From positions 1 through 64,000 of the forward strand of contig DATAWG010000086.1 in the NCBI GenBank assembly GCA_036267355.1: a stretch of 64,000 nucleotides of DNA. Reading direction: 5' to 3'. Of the stretch, positions 31,868 to 41,719 are shown piece after piece. The translations under genes and the position numbers were made by a program. Positions within the stretch are counted from its first letter, which is position 1. Each line of letters starts with the position of its first letter. This DNA comes from Pirellulales bacterium (GTDB lineage Bacteria; Planctomycetota; Planctomycetia; Pirellulales; DATAWG01). Under the pieces are notes generated by a model. That model saw only the letters and a program-made list of their open reading frames with translations. It was not told the origin of the DNA and ran no database searches.

Positions 31868-33049
31868 GTGAAGACGATTGCACGTATCGGCGTGACGACA
31901 GCGTGCGTGGCGATTATTGCGATTGGCATCTTGCCCGCCGCGGCGCAGGTCGGCGCCGCCAATCCGCAGGCGCAGTATCAACCCTATCAGCCGCAAAATC
32001 AGGCGGCGCAAAATCCGCAGCAGTATCAGTCGGCGTATCAGAATCCGGCTGGTGCTCCTGCAGTGCAGCCGAACCAATCTCAGCAATACCCGCCGCAACA
32101 GTATCAAGCTCAGCCGCAAGCTCCGCCACAGCAAAGCAGCATTCCCCAGCAAGGCCCTGGCGGGCAATCTCCTTCGCAGCCGCCTCCGCCGCCGTTCGTG
32201 CTCTCGCCGCAGGAGCAGGCCGATTTGGACAAGGTGCTAGACGATTGGGAGCGGCAGAGCAACCAAGTGACGACGTTCAAGTGCGACTTCAAGCATTGGG
32301 TCTACGATCCGACGTTTCTTCCGCCCAAGCTCGGGCCGAACGGCGAATTGATCGAGCAGCCGATCAAATACAGCACCGGCGAAATCAAATACGCCTCGCC
32401 CGATAAAGGGCTGATCGAGGAGGAAGACGTTTGGGAGGTGACGAATCCCGGCACGCCCGCGCAAAAATCGGTTGAACGAAAATATGGCGAGCATTGGGCC
32501 TGCGACGGCAAGACGCTTTCGGCCGTCGATCACGAAAAAAAAGAGGTGCATGTGACCGAGTTGCCCCCGGAAATGCAAGGCAACCTGATCAGCGAGGGGC
32601 CATTGCCGTTTGCGTTCGGCACGAAAGCCGGGCCGCTAAAGGCGCGATACTTCCTACGCGTCATCACGCCTCCGAACGTTTCAGGCGAGGTCTGGCTGGA
32701 AATTCGCCCTCGGTTTCAAAGAGACCTGACAAATTTTGTCGAAGTCCAAGTGATTTTGCGAACGAAGGACATGCGCCCTACGGCGATTCAAATCACGCAC
32801 GCGGAAATCAAGGTGCCCGTGCAATCCGATCAGGGACAAAAGATCGTCCTCGGCCGGCAGCGTGAGGTATACCAATTCGACGAAAAATGGCTGTGGGTGC
32901 CGAACCTGTTGTTCAGTGATTTCGCGCCTCGCCCGATCGGCTACAAAGTAATCAAGGCCGCTGCGGCCGTGCCCCCGCCTACGCCCCCAACAAACAATTC
33001 GCAAGCCCGCCGGCAATGGCCTGCTTCTGCCGGGGCGAGGCCGTATTAA
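31868..33049 (+). CDS. TIGR03009-family secreted protein with Pro/Gln-rich linker
   Basis: 393 residues. The signal peptide (MKTIARIGVTTACVAIIAIGILPAAAQ) is followed by a ~75-residue linker rich in Gln, Pro, Tyr and Asn (YQPYQPQNQ, QQYPPQQYQAQPQAPPQQ). The TIGR03009 domain then spans ~110-360: DLDKVLDDWERQSNQVTTF, KHWVYDPTFLPPKLGPNGE, GEIKYASPDKGLIEEE, YGEHWACDGKTLSAVD, LPPEMQGNLISEGPLPFAFG. It is probably an exported, envelope-associated protein. The start is GTG with AGGACGGG upstream. It arose by tandem duplication with the preceding gene. Its TAA stop overlaps an ATG (TAATG) that could begin the DUF952 frame. Confidence 0.87.
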   Translation: MKTIARIGVTTACVAIIAIGILPAAAQVGAANPQAQYQPYQPQNQAAQNPQQYQSAYQNPAGAPAVQPNQSQQYPPQQYQAQPQAPPQQSSIPQQGPGGQSPSQPPPPPFVLSPQEQADLDKVLDDWERQSNQVTTFKCDFKHWVYDPTFLPPKLGPNGELIEQPIKYSTGEIKYASPDKGLIEEEDVWEVTNPGTPAQKSVERKYGEHWACDGKTLSAVDHEKKEVHVTELPPEMQGNLISEGPLPFAFGTKAGPLKARYFLRVITPPNVSGEVWLEIRPRFQRDLTNFVEVQVILRTKDMRPTAIQITHAEIKVPVQSDQGQKIVLGRQREVYQFDEKWLWVPNLLFSDFAPRPIGYKVIKAAAAVPPPTPPTNNSQARRQWPASAGARPY

Positions 33050-33081
33050 TGTCGGGCTGCGCGCCCGAAGCGCTAGCCAGG

Positions 33082-33423
33082 ATGACCGATCACATCTATA
33101 TCCTGATCGCCGCCGACGATTTGCGAATCGCCGAGCGGTCGGGCGTCTACCGTGCCACCAGTCTGGCCGCCGAGGGGTTCATCCACGCCTCGCCGCGGAA
33201 CCAGTTGGCCCGCGTCGCGAACAAATATTATCGATCCGCCGGCGATCTGCGATTGCTGCACATCGATCCAGAGCGTGTCGCGGCGGAAATTCGCTGGGAG
33301 CCGGCCGCGGGCAGCCTCTATCCGCACATCTACGGCCCGCTGAATATGGATGCCGTCGTGGGCACGACGGCGGTTTTGCGCGCGGAGAGCGGGCAGTGGG
33401 ATCCGGAGCTTGGGATTGAGTAG
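33082..33423 (+). CDS. DUF952-family protein
   Basis: 113 residues. MTDHIYILIAADDL, then SLAAEGFIHASPRNQLARVANKYYR, LLHIDPERVAAEIRWE and LYPHIYGPLNMDAVV give the DUF952 pattern, a small cytosolic fold with conserved His of unknown biochemistry. Family alignments begin at MTDHIY, so the ATG at 33082 is chosen. An ATG at 33049 overlaps the preceding stop (TAATG); using it would add GCAPEALAR, which is encoded by a dispersed AGCCCGAAGCG-type repeat. The gene is convergent with the HU-like gene. Confidence 0.8.
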   Translation: MTDHIYILIAADDLRIAERSGVYRATSLAAEGFIHASPRNQLARVANKYYRSAGDLRLLHIDPERVAAEIRWEPAAGSLYPHIYGPLNMDAVVGTTAVLRAESGQWDPELGIE

Positions 33424-33468
33424 TCCGGCTGCAGCGCGTTGAAGAGAAATAAGCGCCGCGGCGCGAAA

Positions 33469-33526
33469 CCCAGGGAAGGCCGGTGGGCCGGGTCGGATCA
33501 GAAGATCCTGTTCGGCCTTCCCTGGG
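33469..33526. terminator. CCCAGGGAAGGCC hairpin, copy 2
   Basis: The exact arms of the hairpin at 27880-27938 recur here (33469-33481 and 33514-33526) with a different 32-base loop. It lies between the convergent DUF952 and HU-like genes, consistent with a bidirectional terminator. Confidence 0.65.
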
Positions 33527-33565
33527 CTTTGTGTGGCGCGCGACGAATTGTGGACGCGAGAAAAC

Positions 33566-33904
33566 TCAGACCATTTCCTTGAGGTTCTTCAGCGGACGGA
33601 CCTTGATCTTCGTGCTCGCCGGCTTAGCGGCAACGTCCATCAATTCGCCCGGCTTGAACGGATTGGCCACGCCCTTGCGAGCCGGCTTCGCCGGAACCTT
33701 CTTCCGCTCGATCTTGACCAAGCCGGGAATCGTGAACATGCCCGCGCCGCGGGAGCTCATGGCCTTCTTGATCTCGGAGTTCAAGGCTTCGAGCACCGCG
33801 ACGACGACCTTCTTGTTTTCCTTGGTCGCGTCGGCGATGGCGGTCAGCACTTCGGTCTTGGTGGGAGCCTTCTTCGATGCCATAGGAGCAGCAGCTTTTG
33901 CCAT
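33566..33904 (-). CDS. HU-like DNA-binding protein
   Basis: 112 residues. A short Lys/Ala/Pro N-terminal tail (MAKAAAPMASKKAPTK) precedes the HU/IHF fold: TEVLTAIADATKENKKVVVAV, then GAGMFTIPGLVKIERKKVP, ARKGVANPFKPGELMDV and KPASTKIKVRPLKNLKEMV. The NPF segment is at the tip of the DNA-binding arms, where HU carries an RNP-type motif. It is a dimeric nucleoid protein that bends DNA. The frame is open far upstream, but AAGGAGG seven bases before the ATG at 33904 fixes the start. Lys-rich N-terminal extensions occur in several planctomycete HU proteins. Confidence 0.92.
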   Translation of the reverse strand: MAKAAAPMASKKAPTKTEVLTAIADATKENKKVVVAVLEALNSEIKKAMSSRGAGMFTIPGLVKIERKKVPAKPARKGVANPFKPGELMDVAAKPASTKIKVRPLKNLKEMV

Positions 33905-34526
33905 ACATGGCCCTCCTTGTGAGGTTTCTAGTAGACGCGAAATCGTGGGAAATCGATGACGAACGTCCGGATGATTAAAGACGACGACGGCGAAAATGCA
34001 ACCCTCAAAAACCAAAAATCGCAAGAAAACCCGGAAAAACTGGTTCAAATCAGGGTAGCGCCTTGGCCGTTGCAGCGAACAACGGGTGCTCCACTGCTCA
34101 AAAAAGGCCCATCGGCGGCCGAGCCCCACCGCATTCGTGGCCGCCGCTCGCGGGACGCGGCTATGGCGGTTCGGCAAAAACTTGCCATATCCGGCCGCGG
34201 ATTGTAACATTGCAAGCAGCAATAATTTATGGCTGCAACAACCGTCGACATGGAACGTCGTCCCTCTCTGTCGCGGCATTGGCGGCAATGCGGATTTTCG
34301 CATTGCGGCTGTCGCGTGCGGTGTTCGCTCGACGCAAGATGGAACTGTCGGTTGTGGCTTGGCAGGCCTCGCATATCGTGCCAGGTCGGCAAAACTTCGC
34401 TCTATTTTGCCCTCGTATGTTGCCTCTGTGGATTTGTTGAACTTTTTGCGCCGGCCAAACAACTAAGAGGAGCGGGCAATCGGCTCTCTCCGACTGGGAG
34501 CCGAACCCGGCCGAAGGATTGATCGC
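33905..34526. other. divergent intergenic region
   Basis: 622 bases between the HU-like gene and the giant propeller gene. Promoters for both must be here. I see no ORF with protein-like composition, no RNA and no copy of the dispersed repeats. Confidence 0.5.
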
Positions 34527-37500
34527 ATGACGCAATTCCGTTCACAACCGTCCCGTTCGGGCCGACTCGTTTTTCGGTTGCCTTTTCTGTGGCTTGCCGT
34601 GGCGCTCGTGGTTCCGGCCGCGTCGGCTCAAGCGCAATGGGTGCCGCAGGCGCAAGTTCAGTTCGGTCGGCAACACAGCGGCCAGCCGGGTGATGAAACG
34701 GTCGATGGCCCCTTCCAGCCGCCGAACCACGAAACGAGCCGACATCTCGAGCAAGCCAAGAAACTCCTGGACGACGGCCACTACAGCGATGGTCTGCAGT
34801 TGCTTGACGACATCATGCAGAAAAACGAGGATTATTTCCTCCCGCCCGGTCCGGGCCAATCGTCGCATCGGGGCTTGAAACAGGAGGTGCAGCGGCTGAT
34901 CAGCGAGCAGCCTCTGGAAGGACTCAAGGCCTACGAGACATTGTTCGGCGCCAAGGCCCAGCGGATGCTCTCCGATGCGCTCTCCACGAACGACATCGAC
35001 GGCATCGGCCAGGTCGCCCGGCGATATTTCAACACCAAGGCGGGCAATGATGCGACGCTGCTGGTCGGCCTGTGGGACCTCGACCACAACCAGCCGCTGG
35101 CGGCGGCTCTTTGTCTCGAACGGCTGCACGATGTTGCGACCGGCGCTTCCTATGAACCGTCGCTCTCCGTGTTGTTGGCGTACGGATGGCTGCAAGGGGG
35201 CCAGCAACAGCGCGCCATGGAGGTGTTGAAGGATTTGAAGCGAAAATTCCCCGGCGCGACGATCCGCATCGGCGATCGCTCGGTCCGGCTATTTTCCGAC
35301 GACACTCAGGCCATCGCCTGGCTCACCGAAACGATGGGCAAAGATCGCCCATCGCAAGGCATGCAACTGGTGGATTGGACCATTTTCCGCGGCGACCCGT
35401 CGCGCAACGCGTCGAGCGCCGGCGGCACTCCGCTCTTGGATCTCCACTGGCGTGTTTTGACCACCGACAATCAACCGTCCGTCGTCAGCGCTCGCAAGGC
35501 GAACCTCGACAACAACATTCCGATCATGCCCGTCATGCAGCCGCTGGCGGTTGCCGACGTAGTGCTCATGCGCACGGCGCGCGGGCTGTTGGCCATCGAT
35601 TTCAACACCGGCAAGCTCGTGTGGGAAGTGCGGTCGGCAACCGACGCGCAAGCCGACGCCGCCAATGGCCAGCGCAACGGCGTGCCCCAGCAAGGCGATC
35701 CATCGCTCGCCGAACGGCTCTGGGAAAATGCCACGCTGGGCACCTTAGCCAGCGACGGCAAATATGTCTTCATGGTCGAGGATCCCAAGCCCGACAACAT
35801 GGTGACGGAGCAGCAGCGCGTGATGGTGCGGCAATTCGGCATGTGGCGCCAGCCGGCTGAAAACGTCACGAATCAACTGGCCGCATACGAATTGAAGACG
35901 CAGGGCAAGATCAAGTGGCGCGTCGGCGGGGGCGATCGCCGCGATTTTGAAATCGAACCGAAGCTGGCAGGCGCCTATTTCCTCGGCCCTCCGTTGCCGC
36001 TGGATGGGCAACTGTACGTGCTCGCCGAGCTTCAGCGCCAGATTACGTTGGTCGTGCTCGATGCCAAGACCGGAAAGCTGGAATGGCAGCAGCAGTTGGT
36101 CAGCACTGAAGATTCCAACACGAACGGCTTCCAAGACAGCTACCGCCGGCTCACCGGCGCCACGCCCTCGTTCGCCGATGGCGTGCTGGTTTGCCCGACT
36201 TCGGCCGGAGCCGTGGTGGCGGTCGATTTGGCCACGCACAAGCTCCTCTGGGGATATGAATATCCGCCGGGGCCGATGGACCAGAATCAGCAGATCATGG
36301 CGATGCGGTTCAACATGATGAACGGCGGCGGTCTTTCGGTGCCAAGCTATGCAGGCAATCGCTGGGCCGATTCGACCGCCACGATTGCTGATGGCCACGT
36401 GTTGATCACGCCGGTCGAGGGAGAGCAACCGCTGTTTTGCTTGAGCCTGATCGATGGCAAGCTGTCGTGGCGAATGGACCGCGGCGAAAACGTGTATGTC
36501 GCGGGCGTTCAGGATGGAAAAGTGATTCTCGTCGGCAAACGGAAGGTGCAAGCCGTGAGCCTGGTCGACACGATTCCAGGGACGACGAAGGATGCATCTC
36601 CCACGCCGAAGCCGATTTGGTCGGTGGATCTGGATCCGGCGAGAGTCGCGGGCGCCGACGGCAGCACGATGGCGGCAGTTGGCGCCATGCCATCCGGCCG
36701 CGGCTTCTTGAGCGGCGGAAAATATTTCCTTCCCCTCTCGACCGCCGAAGTGGTTTGCATTGATATCGCTCAAGGAAAGCTCGTCGATCGCACACGCTCG
36801 CGAAAAGGCGACATTCCGGGCAATTTGATTTGTTACAAGAATCACGTTATTTCCCTGGGCGTCGAAGCGCTCTGCGATTTTTATCAGCTCGAGCCACTTC
36901 GCGCGCAAATCGCCGCGGCACTGCAGAAAAATCCCGACGATGTCGTTCATTTGGCGCTTCGTGGCGATATCGAGCTCAACGCCGGACAAGTGACCAATGC
37001 GATCCGCGACATTCGCCGCGCCTACGACACCGACCGAGAGGATAAGGACCGGGCTTACAGCCGGCCGCTGTTGGTCGACGCCATGCTGGCCGCGCTCCGA
37101 AAAGATTTTAACGGCTCGCGGATGAGTATTGATGAACTGGAAAAATTGATTTCGCTCGACAGCGAACAAGCCGAATTTCTGCGAATGCTGGCCGAGGGAT
37201 TGCAAAAGTCGAAAGGATCGGACGACCGGCTGGCGGCCGTCGATGCCTATCTGAAATTGGCCGACCTGAAATGGGGCCAGAGCGAACCCGAATCGATCGA
37301 GCCGAATCTGTCGGTGCGGCGCGATCGTTGGGTCGAAGCCCGGATGGAATCGCTCTACTCGACCGCCCCAGCCGCCGATCGAGCCAAAATCGATGCGATT
37401 CTCGCCGCCCGCGTAAAGGCCATTGTCGCGGGCAAAAACGACGCCGATCTGCGGGCCTATGACCACTACTTCGGCTTTCATCCGACCGCCGACTTGGCCC

Positions 37501-39368
37501 GAGCCGAATTGGTCCGGCAGCTTACCGGCAATGAATCAATCCTCGAACGGCAACTGCTGTTTAGTAAGCTTGAAGCTTCAGAGGATCCGGCCATGCGGCG
37601 AGCGGCCACGGCCCAATTGGCCGAACTGCTCCGCATGTCGAACGCCGACGAAGCTGCAATCTACTACCGCCGGCTGAAAACCGAATTCGCCGATCAAGTA
37701 TGCCTCGACGGAAAAACAGGCAAGCAAATCGTCGACGAGCTGCCTCCGGACTCGCCTGAAGCGCACGTCCTGGCCGAGTCGAGCCGTTGGCCGACCGGGG
37801 CGGTGAAGCACGACGGTGGTCGCAATGCCCAAGGAATGAATTTCCAGCGCCCGATGCCCCTCGCCTGGCGCGGAGATCGCGGGCCATTCTTCCAAAACAC
37901 CACGATCCTGTTCGATCCGCAGCAGCAGATCGTCGGACGCGACGGGATGGGCCGGGAGAAATTCCGCATCCCGCTGAACGAAAACGGGCAGAACCGTTTC
38001 GGCTATCAGATCAACGGGGCGACGGCATTCGTCAGCGCCAAGGGACATTTGTTGTTCGTTGATTTGGGAAATCAAGTCGTGGCGCTCGACACGCTCCGGC
38101 CGATGAATTCGACCGGCCGGGTATTGTGGCAACAAGAACTGTTCGAATTGGCGATGAACGTGTTCAACGGGCAAGTGCAGATGCGACAAGTGCAACTTCC
38201 GTGGGGCCAGGTTCGGCAGACCCCGCAAGCCACCGAGCAAGCCACGCTGGGCGTGGTCGGCCCGATCACCGACCGCTGCGTCTGCGTCGCCCGATCACGA
38301 GATCTCCTGGCGCTCGACCCGCTCACCGGCGCGACGCTTTGGACATGGCACGGCTTGCTGCCAGGCGCTGAGATTTTCGGCGACGACGATGCGATCATCA
38401 TCGCCCCGCAAGACGGCTCCGATGCCACGGTGCTGCGAACGACCGATGGCCAGCAGCTCGGTCATTGCAACGTCCCCCCGATCGATCACCGAGCCGGCTA
38501 CCATGGCCGCCGAGTTTTGACGTGGCGAACGGTCGATGGAAGCAGCAACAAGATCGAAATCCGCCTGGCCGACTGCTGGAAGGGGCAGGATATCGTGCTG
38601 GGCGAATTCTCCGAAGGAATGAAGGGAACGGTCGTCGACGACGAGTCGCTCGCGATTCTGGAGCCCAGCGGCCACTTCCGTATTCTCGCGCTCGACGACG
38701 GCCGTAAATTGGTCGATGACCAAATTGACCTTGAAAAGCGAGCCGACGGCAGCGTCGATCTCGTCGAAATCATCGTGCAGGCCACACCCGACCAATATGT
38801 CTTGATCGCCAAGCGCCGCGAGGCAGATCCTTCGCAGATGGGCAATCCGCAATACATGCCCATGCCCGGCTTCGACGCCGGATTGCAGTTGGTCAGCGGC
38901 AGCGTGTTCGCATTCAACCGCTCCTCGGGCAAGCAAAGCTGGTCGGTGCCCGCGCTGGTGGACCATGAATATGTGGTGCTCGATCAAGGGCAGGAGTTGC
39001 CCGTGATTCTGTTCGTCCACATGCCTCCGCGCATGCCGCAGCGCGGCGGCGAAGCGAGCGGTTCGGTCCTCTGTTTGGATCGCCGGACGGGCCGGGCAGT
39101 GTTGAACGAAGACGTGATGTTGCAGCCCAACATCTACCACTTCAGCATGACGGGCGACCGGCAAGCGAACACCGTTTCGGTAAACGTTTCGACCCGCACG
39201 TTTACGCTCCAACTCACCGACGAGCCTGTTCCGCCGGAGCCTCCCTATCAGTCTCGATTGAGCAAACTCAAGGCCCCCTTGATGGGCACGACAACCGACG
39301 CAATCCTCAAGGCCTTGCAAAGCGCCGCGGGCGGCGCCGAATCGGACGACGACTCTGACGGGCGATAA
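34527..39368 (+). CDS. giant secreted PQQ-like propeller / TPR protein
   Basis: 1613 residues with a signal peptide ending near 37 (core LWLAVALVVPAASAQA). The N-terminal ~250 residues are helical and TPR-like (AKKLLDDGHYSDGLQLLDDI). A PQQ-like beta-propeller follows (~290-800), with repeated GLLAIDFNTGKLVWEV, LVVLDAKTGKLEWQQ, AVDLATHKLLWGY and LSLIDGKLSWRM. A helical middle (~810-1100) leads to a second propeller (~1130-1590; LALDPLTGATLWTW, FNRSSGKQSWSV, LCLDRRTGRAVL). It is probably an extracytoplasmic scaffold; PQQ binding itself is not shown. AAGGA before the ATG supports the start. It begins the long plus-strand series that continues into the MoxR/VWA genes. Confidence 0.88.
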   Translation: MTQFRSQPSRSGRLVFRLPFLWLAVALVVPAASAQAQWVPQAQVQFGRQHSGQPGDETVDGPFQPPNHETSRHLEQAKKLLDDGHYSDGLQLLDDIMQKNEDYFLPPGPGQSSHRGLKQEVQRLISEQPLEGLKAYETLFGAKAQRMLSDALSTNDIDGIGQVARRYFNTKAGNDATLLVGLWDLDHNQPLAAALCLERLHDVATGASYEPSLSVLLAYGWLQGGQQQRAMEVLKDLKRKFPGATIRIGDRSVRLFSDDTQAIAWLTETMGKDRPSQGMQLVDWTIFRGDPSRNASSAGGTPLLDLHWRVLTTDNQPSVVSARKANLDNNIPIMPVMQPLAVADVVLMRTARGLLAIDFNTGKLVWEVRSATDAQADAANGQRNGVPQQGDPSLAERLWENATLGTLASDGKYVFMVEDPKPDNMVTEQQRVMVRQFGMWRQPAENVTNQLAAYELKTQGKIKWRVGGGDRRDFEIEPKLAGAYFLGPPLPLDGQLYVLAELQRQITLVVLDAKTGKLEWQQQLVSTEDSNTNGFQDSYRRLTGATPSFADGVLVCPTSAGAVVAVDLATHKLLWGYEYPPGPMDQNQQIMAMRFNMMNGGGLSVPSYAGNRWADSTATIADGHVLITPVEGEQPLFCLSLIDGKLSWRMDRGENVYVAGVQDGKVILVGKRKVQAVSLVDTIPGTTKDASPTPKPIWSVDLDPARVAGADGSTMAAVGAMPSGRGFLSGGKYFLPLSTAEVVCIDIAQGKLVDRTRSRKGDIPGNLICYKNHVISLGVEALCDFYQLEPLRAQIAAALQKNPDDVVHLALRGDIELNAGQVTNAIRDIRRAYDTDREDKDRAYSRPLLVDAMLAALRKDFNGSRMSIDELEKLISLDSEQAEFLRMLAEGLQKSKGSDDRLAAVDAYLKLADLKWGQSEPESIEPNLSVRRDRWVEARMESLYSTAPAADRAKIDAILAARVKAIVAGKNDADLRAYDHYFGFHPTADLARAELVRQLTGNESILERQLLFSKLEASEDPAMRRAATAQLAELLRMSNADEAAIYYRRLKTEFADQVCLDGKTGKQIVDELPPDSPEAHVLAESSRWPTGAVKHDGGRNAQGMNFQRPMPLAWRGDRGPFFQNTTILFDPQQQIVGRDGMGREKFRIPLNENGQNRFGYQINGATAFVSAKGHLLFVDLGNQVVALDTLRPMNSTGRVLWQQELFELAMNVFNGQVQMRQVQLPWGQVRQTPQATEQATLGVVGPITDRCVCVARSRDLLALDPLTGATLWTWHGLLPGAEIFGDDDAIIIAPQDGSDATVLRTTDGQQLGHCNVPPIDHRAGYHGRRVLTWRTVDGSSNKIEIRLADCWKGQDIVLGEFSEGMKGTVVDDESLAILEPSGHFRILALDDGRKLVDDQIDLEKRADGSVDLVEIIVQATPDQYVLIAKRREADPSQMGNPQYMPMPGFDAGLQLVSGSVFAFNRSSGKQSWSVPALVDHEYVVLDQGQELPVILFVHMPPRMPQRGGEASGSVLCLDRRTGRAVLNEDVMLQPNIYHFSMTGDRQANTVSVNVSTRTFTLQLTDEPVPPEPPYQSRLSKLKAPLMGTTTDAILKALQSAAGGAESDDDSDGR

Positions 39369-39437
39369 CGCGAGTCTACGAGCGCGAGCCAACATCACAC
39401 GATTCCAATGCAACCCCGGCTGTTAACGGAGTAAGCG

Positions 39438-40496
39438 ATGATCCCGAGCCCCTTCAGTCGGCGTCGATTTTTGGCGGGCGGCGCTTCGTTGGTCGCATGG
39501 ACGGCGACCGGCGCGACGGCCAGGCCAGCCCGAGCCGCGTCGGACGAGAAGGTCAAAGAAGTCGTTTCGCGAGGGTTGAACTGGTTGGCGGCGCAGCAAT
39601 CGAAGCGCGGTAGCTGGGCCGCGGCCGAAAGTCGTTATCCGACCTCGATGACCGCGCTCTCCGGAACGGCACTGCTACTTGAAGGTTCGACCACGACCCA
39701 AGGCAAATATCGTGACAACATCAAGAACGCCGTCGACTATCTGATCGAGCATTCCCGCACCAATGGCCTGATCGGCGATCCGGCCCGCGACGATCGCTAC
39801 ACCTACGGCCATGGCTTTTCGATGCTCTTTCTATCGCAGGTGCTTGGCGAGGAGGAAGACGAAGACCGCAGGGCGAATCTGGTGCGCGTGCTGACCAAGG
39901 CCGTGAAATTCTCCGGCGAGGCCCAGACCGACGAAGGGGGTTGGGGCTACGTCAGCGCGAAAGACGGCAACAATTTCGACGAAGGCTCGACGACGATCAC
40001 GCAAGTGCAAGGCCTCCGTGGCTGCCGCAACGCCGGCATCCCGGTTCCCAAGGAGATCATCGATAAGGCCATCAAATACATCCACAAATGCACGCTCGAA
40101 GACGGGGCCGTGCAGTATAGTTCCAAAGGCGGCGGCGGACGGCCGGCCATCAGCGCCGCGGCCATCGCCTGCCTGTTCAACGCCGGCGATTACGACGACA
40201 AGTTCGTGCCGAAAATGATGTCGTTCGCCGAAAAGAATTTGAGCAATATCTCGAACCAAAGCTTCGGCCATTGGCACTACGCCCACTACTACTTCTCGCA
40301 AGTGATGTATCGCGAGGGGGGGCAGAAATGGGAATCGTATCGCGACAAGATTTATCCGCGGATCGTATCGGAAGCCAGTTCCGGTCCCGACGGCGATTAT
40401 TGGACCCAAGGCTACGTCGGCCCGGTCTACACCACCGCCACGAACCTCACGATCCTGCAACTGGAAAACAACACACTGCCGATTTATCAACGCTGA
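39438..40496 (+). CDS. Tat-exported prenyltransferase/squalene-cyclase-fold protein
   Basis: 352 residues. A twin-arginine signal (SRRRFLAGGASLVAWTATG) leads to an alpha/alpha toroid of the prenyltransferase and squalene oxidase repeat type, with GLNWLAAQQSKRGSW, YTYGHGFSMLFLSQV, DEGGWGYV, TQVQGLRGCRNAGI and TTATNLTILQLEN. A catalytic DxDD motif of cyclases is not seen, so a binding or inhibitor-like role (as in alpha-2-macroglobulin thioester domains) is as likely as catalysis. GGAG shortly before the ATG supports the start. It lies between the giant propeller gene and moxR and is probably co-transcribed with the former. Confidence 0.85.
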   Translation: MIPSPFSRRRFLAGGASLVAWTATGATARPARAASDEKVKEVVSRGLNWLAAQQSKRGSWAAAESRYPTSMTALSGTALLLEGSTTTQGKYRDNIKNAVDYLIEHSRTNGLIGDPARDDRYTYGHGFSMLFLSQVLGEEEDEDRRANLVRVLTKAVKFSGEAQTDEGGWGYVSAKDGNNFDEGSTTITQVQGLRGCRNAGIPVPKEIIDKAIKYIHKCTLEDGAVQYSSKGGGGRPAISAAAIACLFNAGDYDDKFVPKMMSFAEKNLSNISNQSFGHWHYAHYYFSQVMYREGGQKWESYRDKIYPRIVSEASSGPDGDYWTQGYVGPVYTTATNLTILQLENNTLPIYQR

Positions 40497-40559
40497 CAAT
40501 CATCCCACCGCCCGTCTCACCACTTCTCGCCCGTCTCACCACTGCTCGCCCGCGTCGCC

Positions 40560-40581
40560 CCTCGCTTGCGGTTTCGCGCGT
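40560..40581 (+). repeat. CTCGCTTGCGG dispersed repeat
   Basis: CTCGCTTGCGGTTTCGCGCG, matching 22206-22224 and 57581-57600. It lies between the prenyltransferase-fold gene and moxR, in a C/T-rich stretch. Confidence 0.75.
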
Positions 40582-40654
40582 CCGACTTGCCCGTGCCCTG
40601 TTCTCCTAACGCCTCACCCCTCACCCTCACCCTAGTCTTCAGGATTTTCCCTCC

Positions 40655-41719
40655 ATGACCGACACCGCTCCGCTCGAACCATTGGCCGACGACGCCGCGG
40701 CCGTGCGCAAATTGCACGAGGCCCGTGAAAAAATTCTTCAACAGCTTTCCCAAGTGATCGTCGGACAGAACCAGGTGATCGAGGAGCTATTGATTTCGCT
40801 GTTTAGCCGCGGGCACTGCCTGTTGGAAGGCGTGCCGGGACTGGCCAAGACGTTGATGGTTAGCACGCTGGCTCGCTGCTTGAGCTTGTCGTTCAGTCGC
40901 GTGCAGTTCACGCCCGATTTGATGCCGGCCGACATCACGGGCACGGAAATCATCGAGGAGAATCGTTCGACCGGGGCGCGCGAATTCCGCTTTCTCGAAG
41001 GGCCGTTGTTTGCCCACGTGATTCTTGCCGACGAAATCAACCGCACGCCGCCGAAAACGCAGGCCGCGCTCCTGGAAGCCATGCAGGAGCGGCAGGTCAC
41101 CGTGGGCCGCGTGCGGCATCCGCTCTACGATCCGTTCTTCGTGCTGGCCACGCAAAATCCGATCGAGCAGGAAGGAACGTATCCGCTTCCCGAAGCGCAG
41201 CAAGACCGCTTCATGTTCAAGGTGTTCGTGAAATATCCGAATTTCGGCGAGGAATTCGAAATCGCCCGCCGCACCACCACGACGCAAGCCGACAACATCG
41301 TGCCGGTGCTTTCGGCCGCCGAGATCCTCGCCTTGCAGCGGTTGGTGCGCACCGTGCCGGTGACCGACCACGTGATTCGCTACACGTTGTCGCTGGTGCG
41401 GCAAACGCGCGTCGGCGAGCCGGGCGTTCCGGATTTCGTCACCGAGCAAGTAAGTTGGGGCGCCGGGCCGCGTGCCGTGCAATTCCTTATCCTGGGAGCC
41501 AAGACTCGCGCCCTGCTGCATGGCCGAACGCACGTGTCGACCGAAGACATTCAAGCCCTGGCCAAGCCCGTGTTGCGGCATCGCCTGGTGCTCAACTTCG
41601 CCGCCGAAAGCGAAGGCATTTCGCAAGACGACGTCGTCGAACGCCTGATTCAAACCACGCCAACCAAAGAAGACGAATTGACCCACGATGCCCGATTCCA
41701 AACGATTTTTGCATCCTGA
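40655..41719 (+). CDS. MoxR-family AAA+ ATPase
   Basis: 354 residues. Walker A is GVPGLAKT (59-66) and Walker B is VILADEIN (121-128). Sensor 1 lies in [25 protein letters not shown], the MoxR signature. MoxR ATPases act as chaperones for VWA-domain proteins, loading cofactors or maturing complexes. Its gene overlaps the DUF58 gene by 32 bases and is followed by two VWA membrane proteins, the classic MoxR-DUF58-Bat order. It is cytosolic, probably a hexamer at the membrane. No strong Shine-Dalgarno sequence precedes the ATG; the leader is C/T-rich. Confidence 0.95.
   Translation: MTDTAPLEPLADDAAAVRKLHEAREKILQQLSQVIVGQNQVIEELLISLFSRGHCLLEGVPGLAKTLMVSTLARCLSLSFSRVQFTPDLMPADITGTEIIEENRSTGAREFRFLEGPLFAHVILADEINRTPPKTQAALLEAMQERQVTVGRVRHPLYDPFFVLATQNPIEQEGTYPLPEAQQDRFMFKVFVKYPNFGEEFEIARRTTTTQADNIVPVLSAAEILALQRLVRTVPVTDHVIRYTLSLVRQTRVGEPGVPDFVTEQVSWGAGPRAVQFLILGAKTRALLHGRTHVSTEDIQALAKPVLRHRLVLNFAAESEGISQDDVVERLIQTTPTKEDELTHDARFQTIFAS

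Noticed and set aside
33905-34462. N-terminal extension of the HU-like protein
   Set aside because: The frame is open, but a strong AAGGAGG site precedes the ATG at 33904 and the extension has no HU-family similarity.
35745-37481. 578-codon minus-strand open frame
   Set aside because: It is antisense to the giant PQQ-like propeller gene and has no protein-like features.
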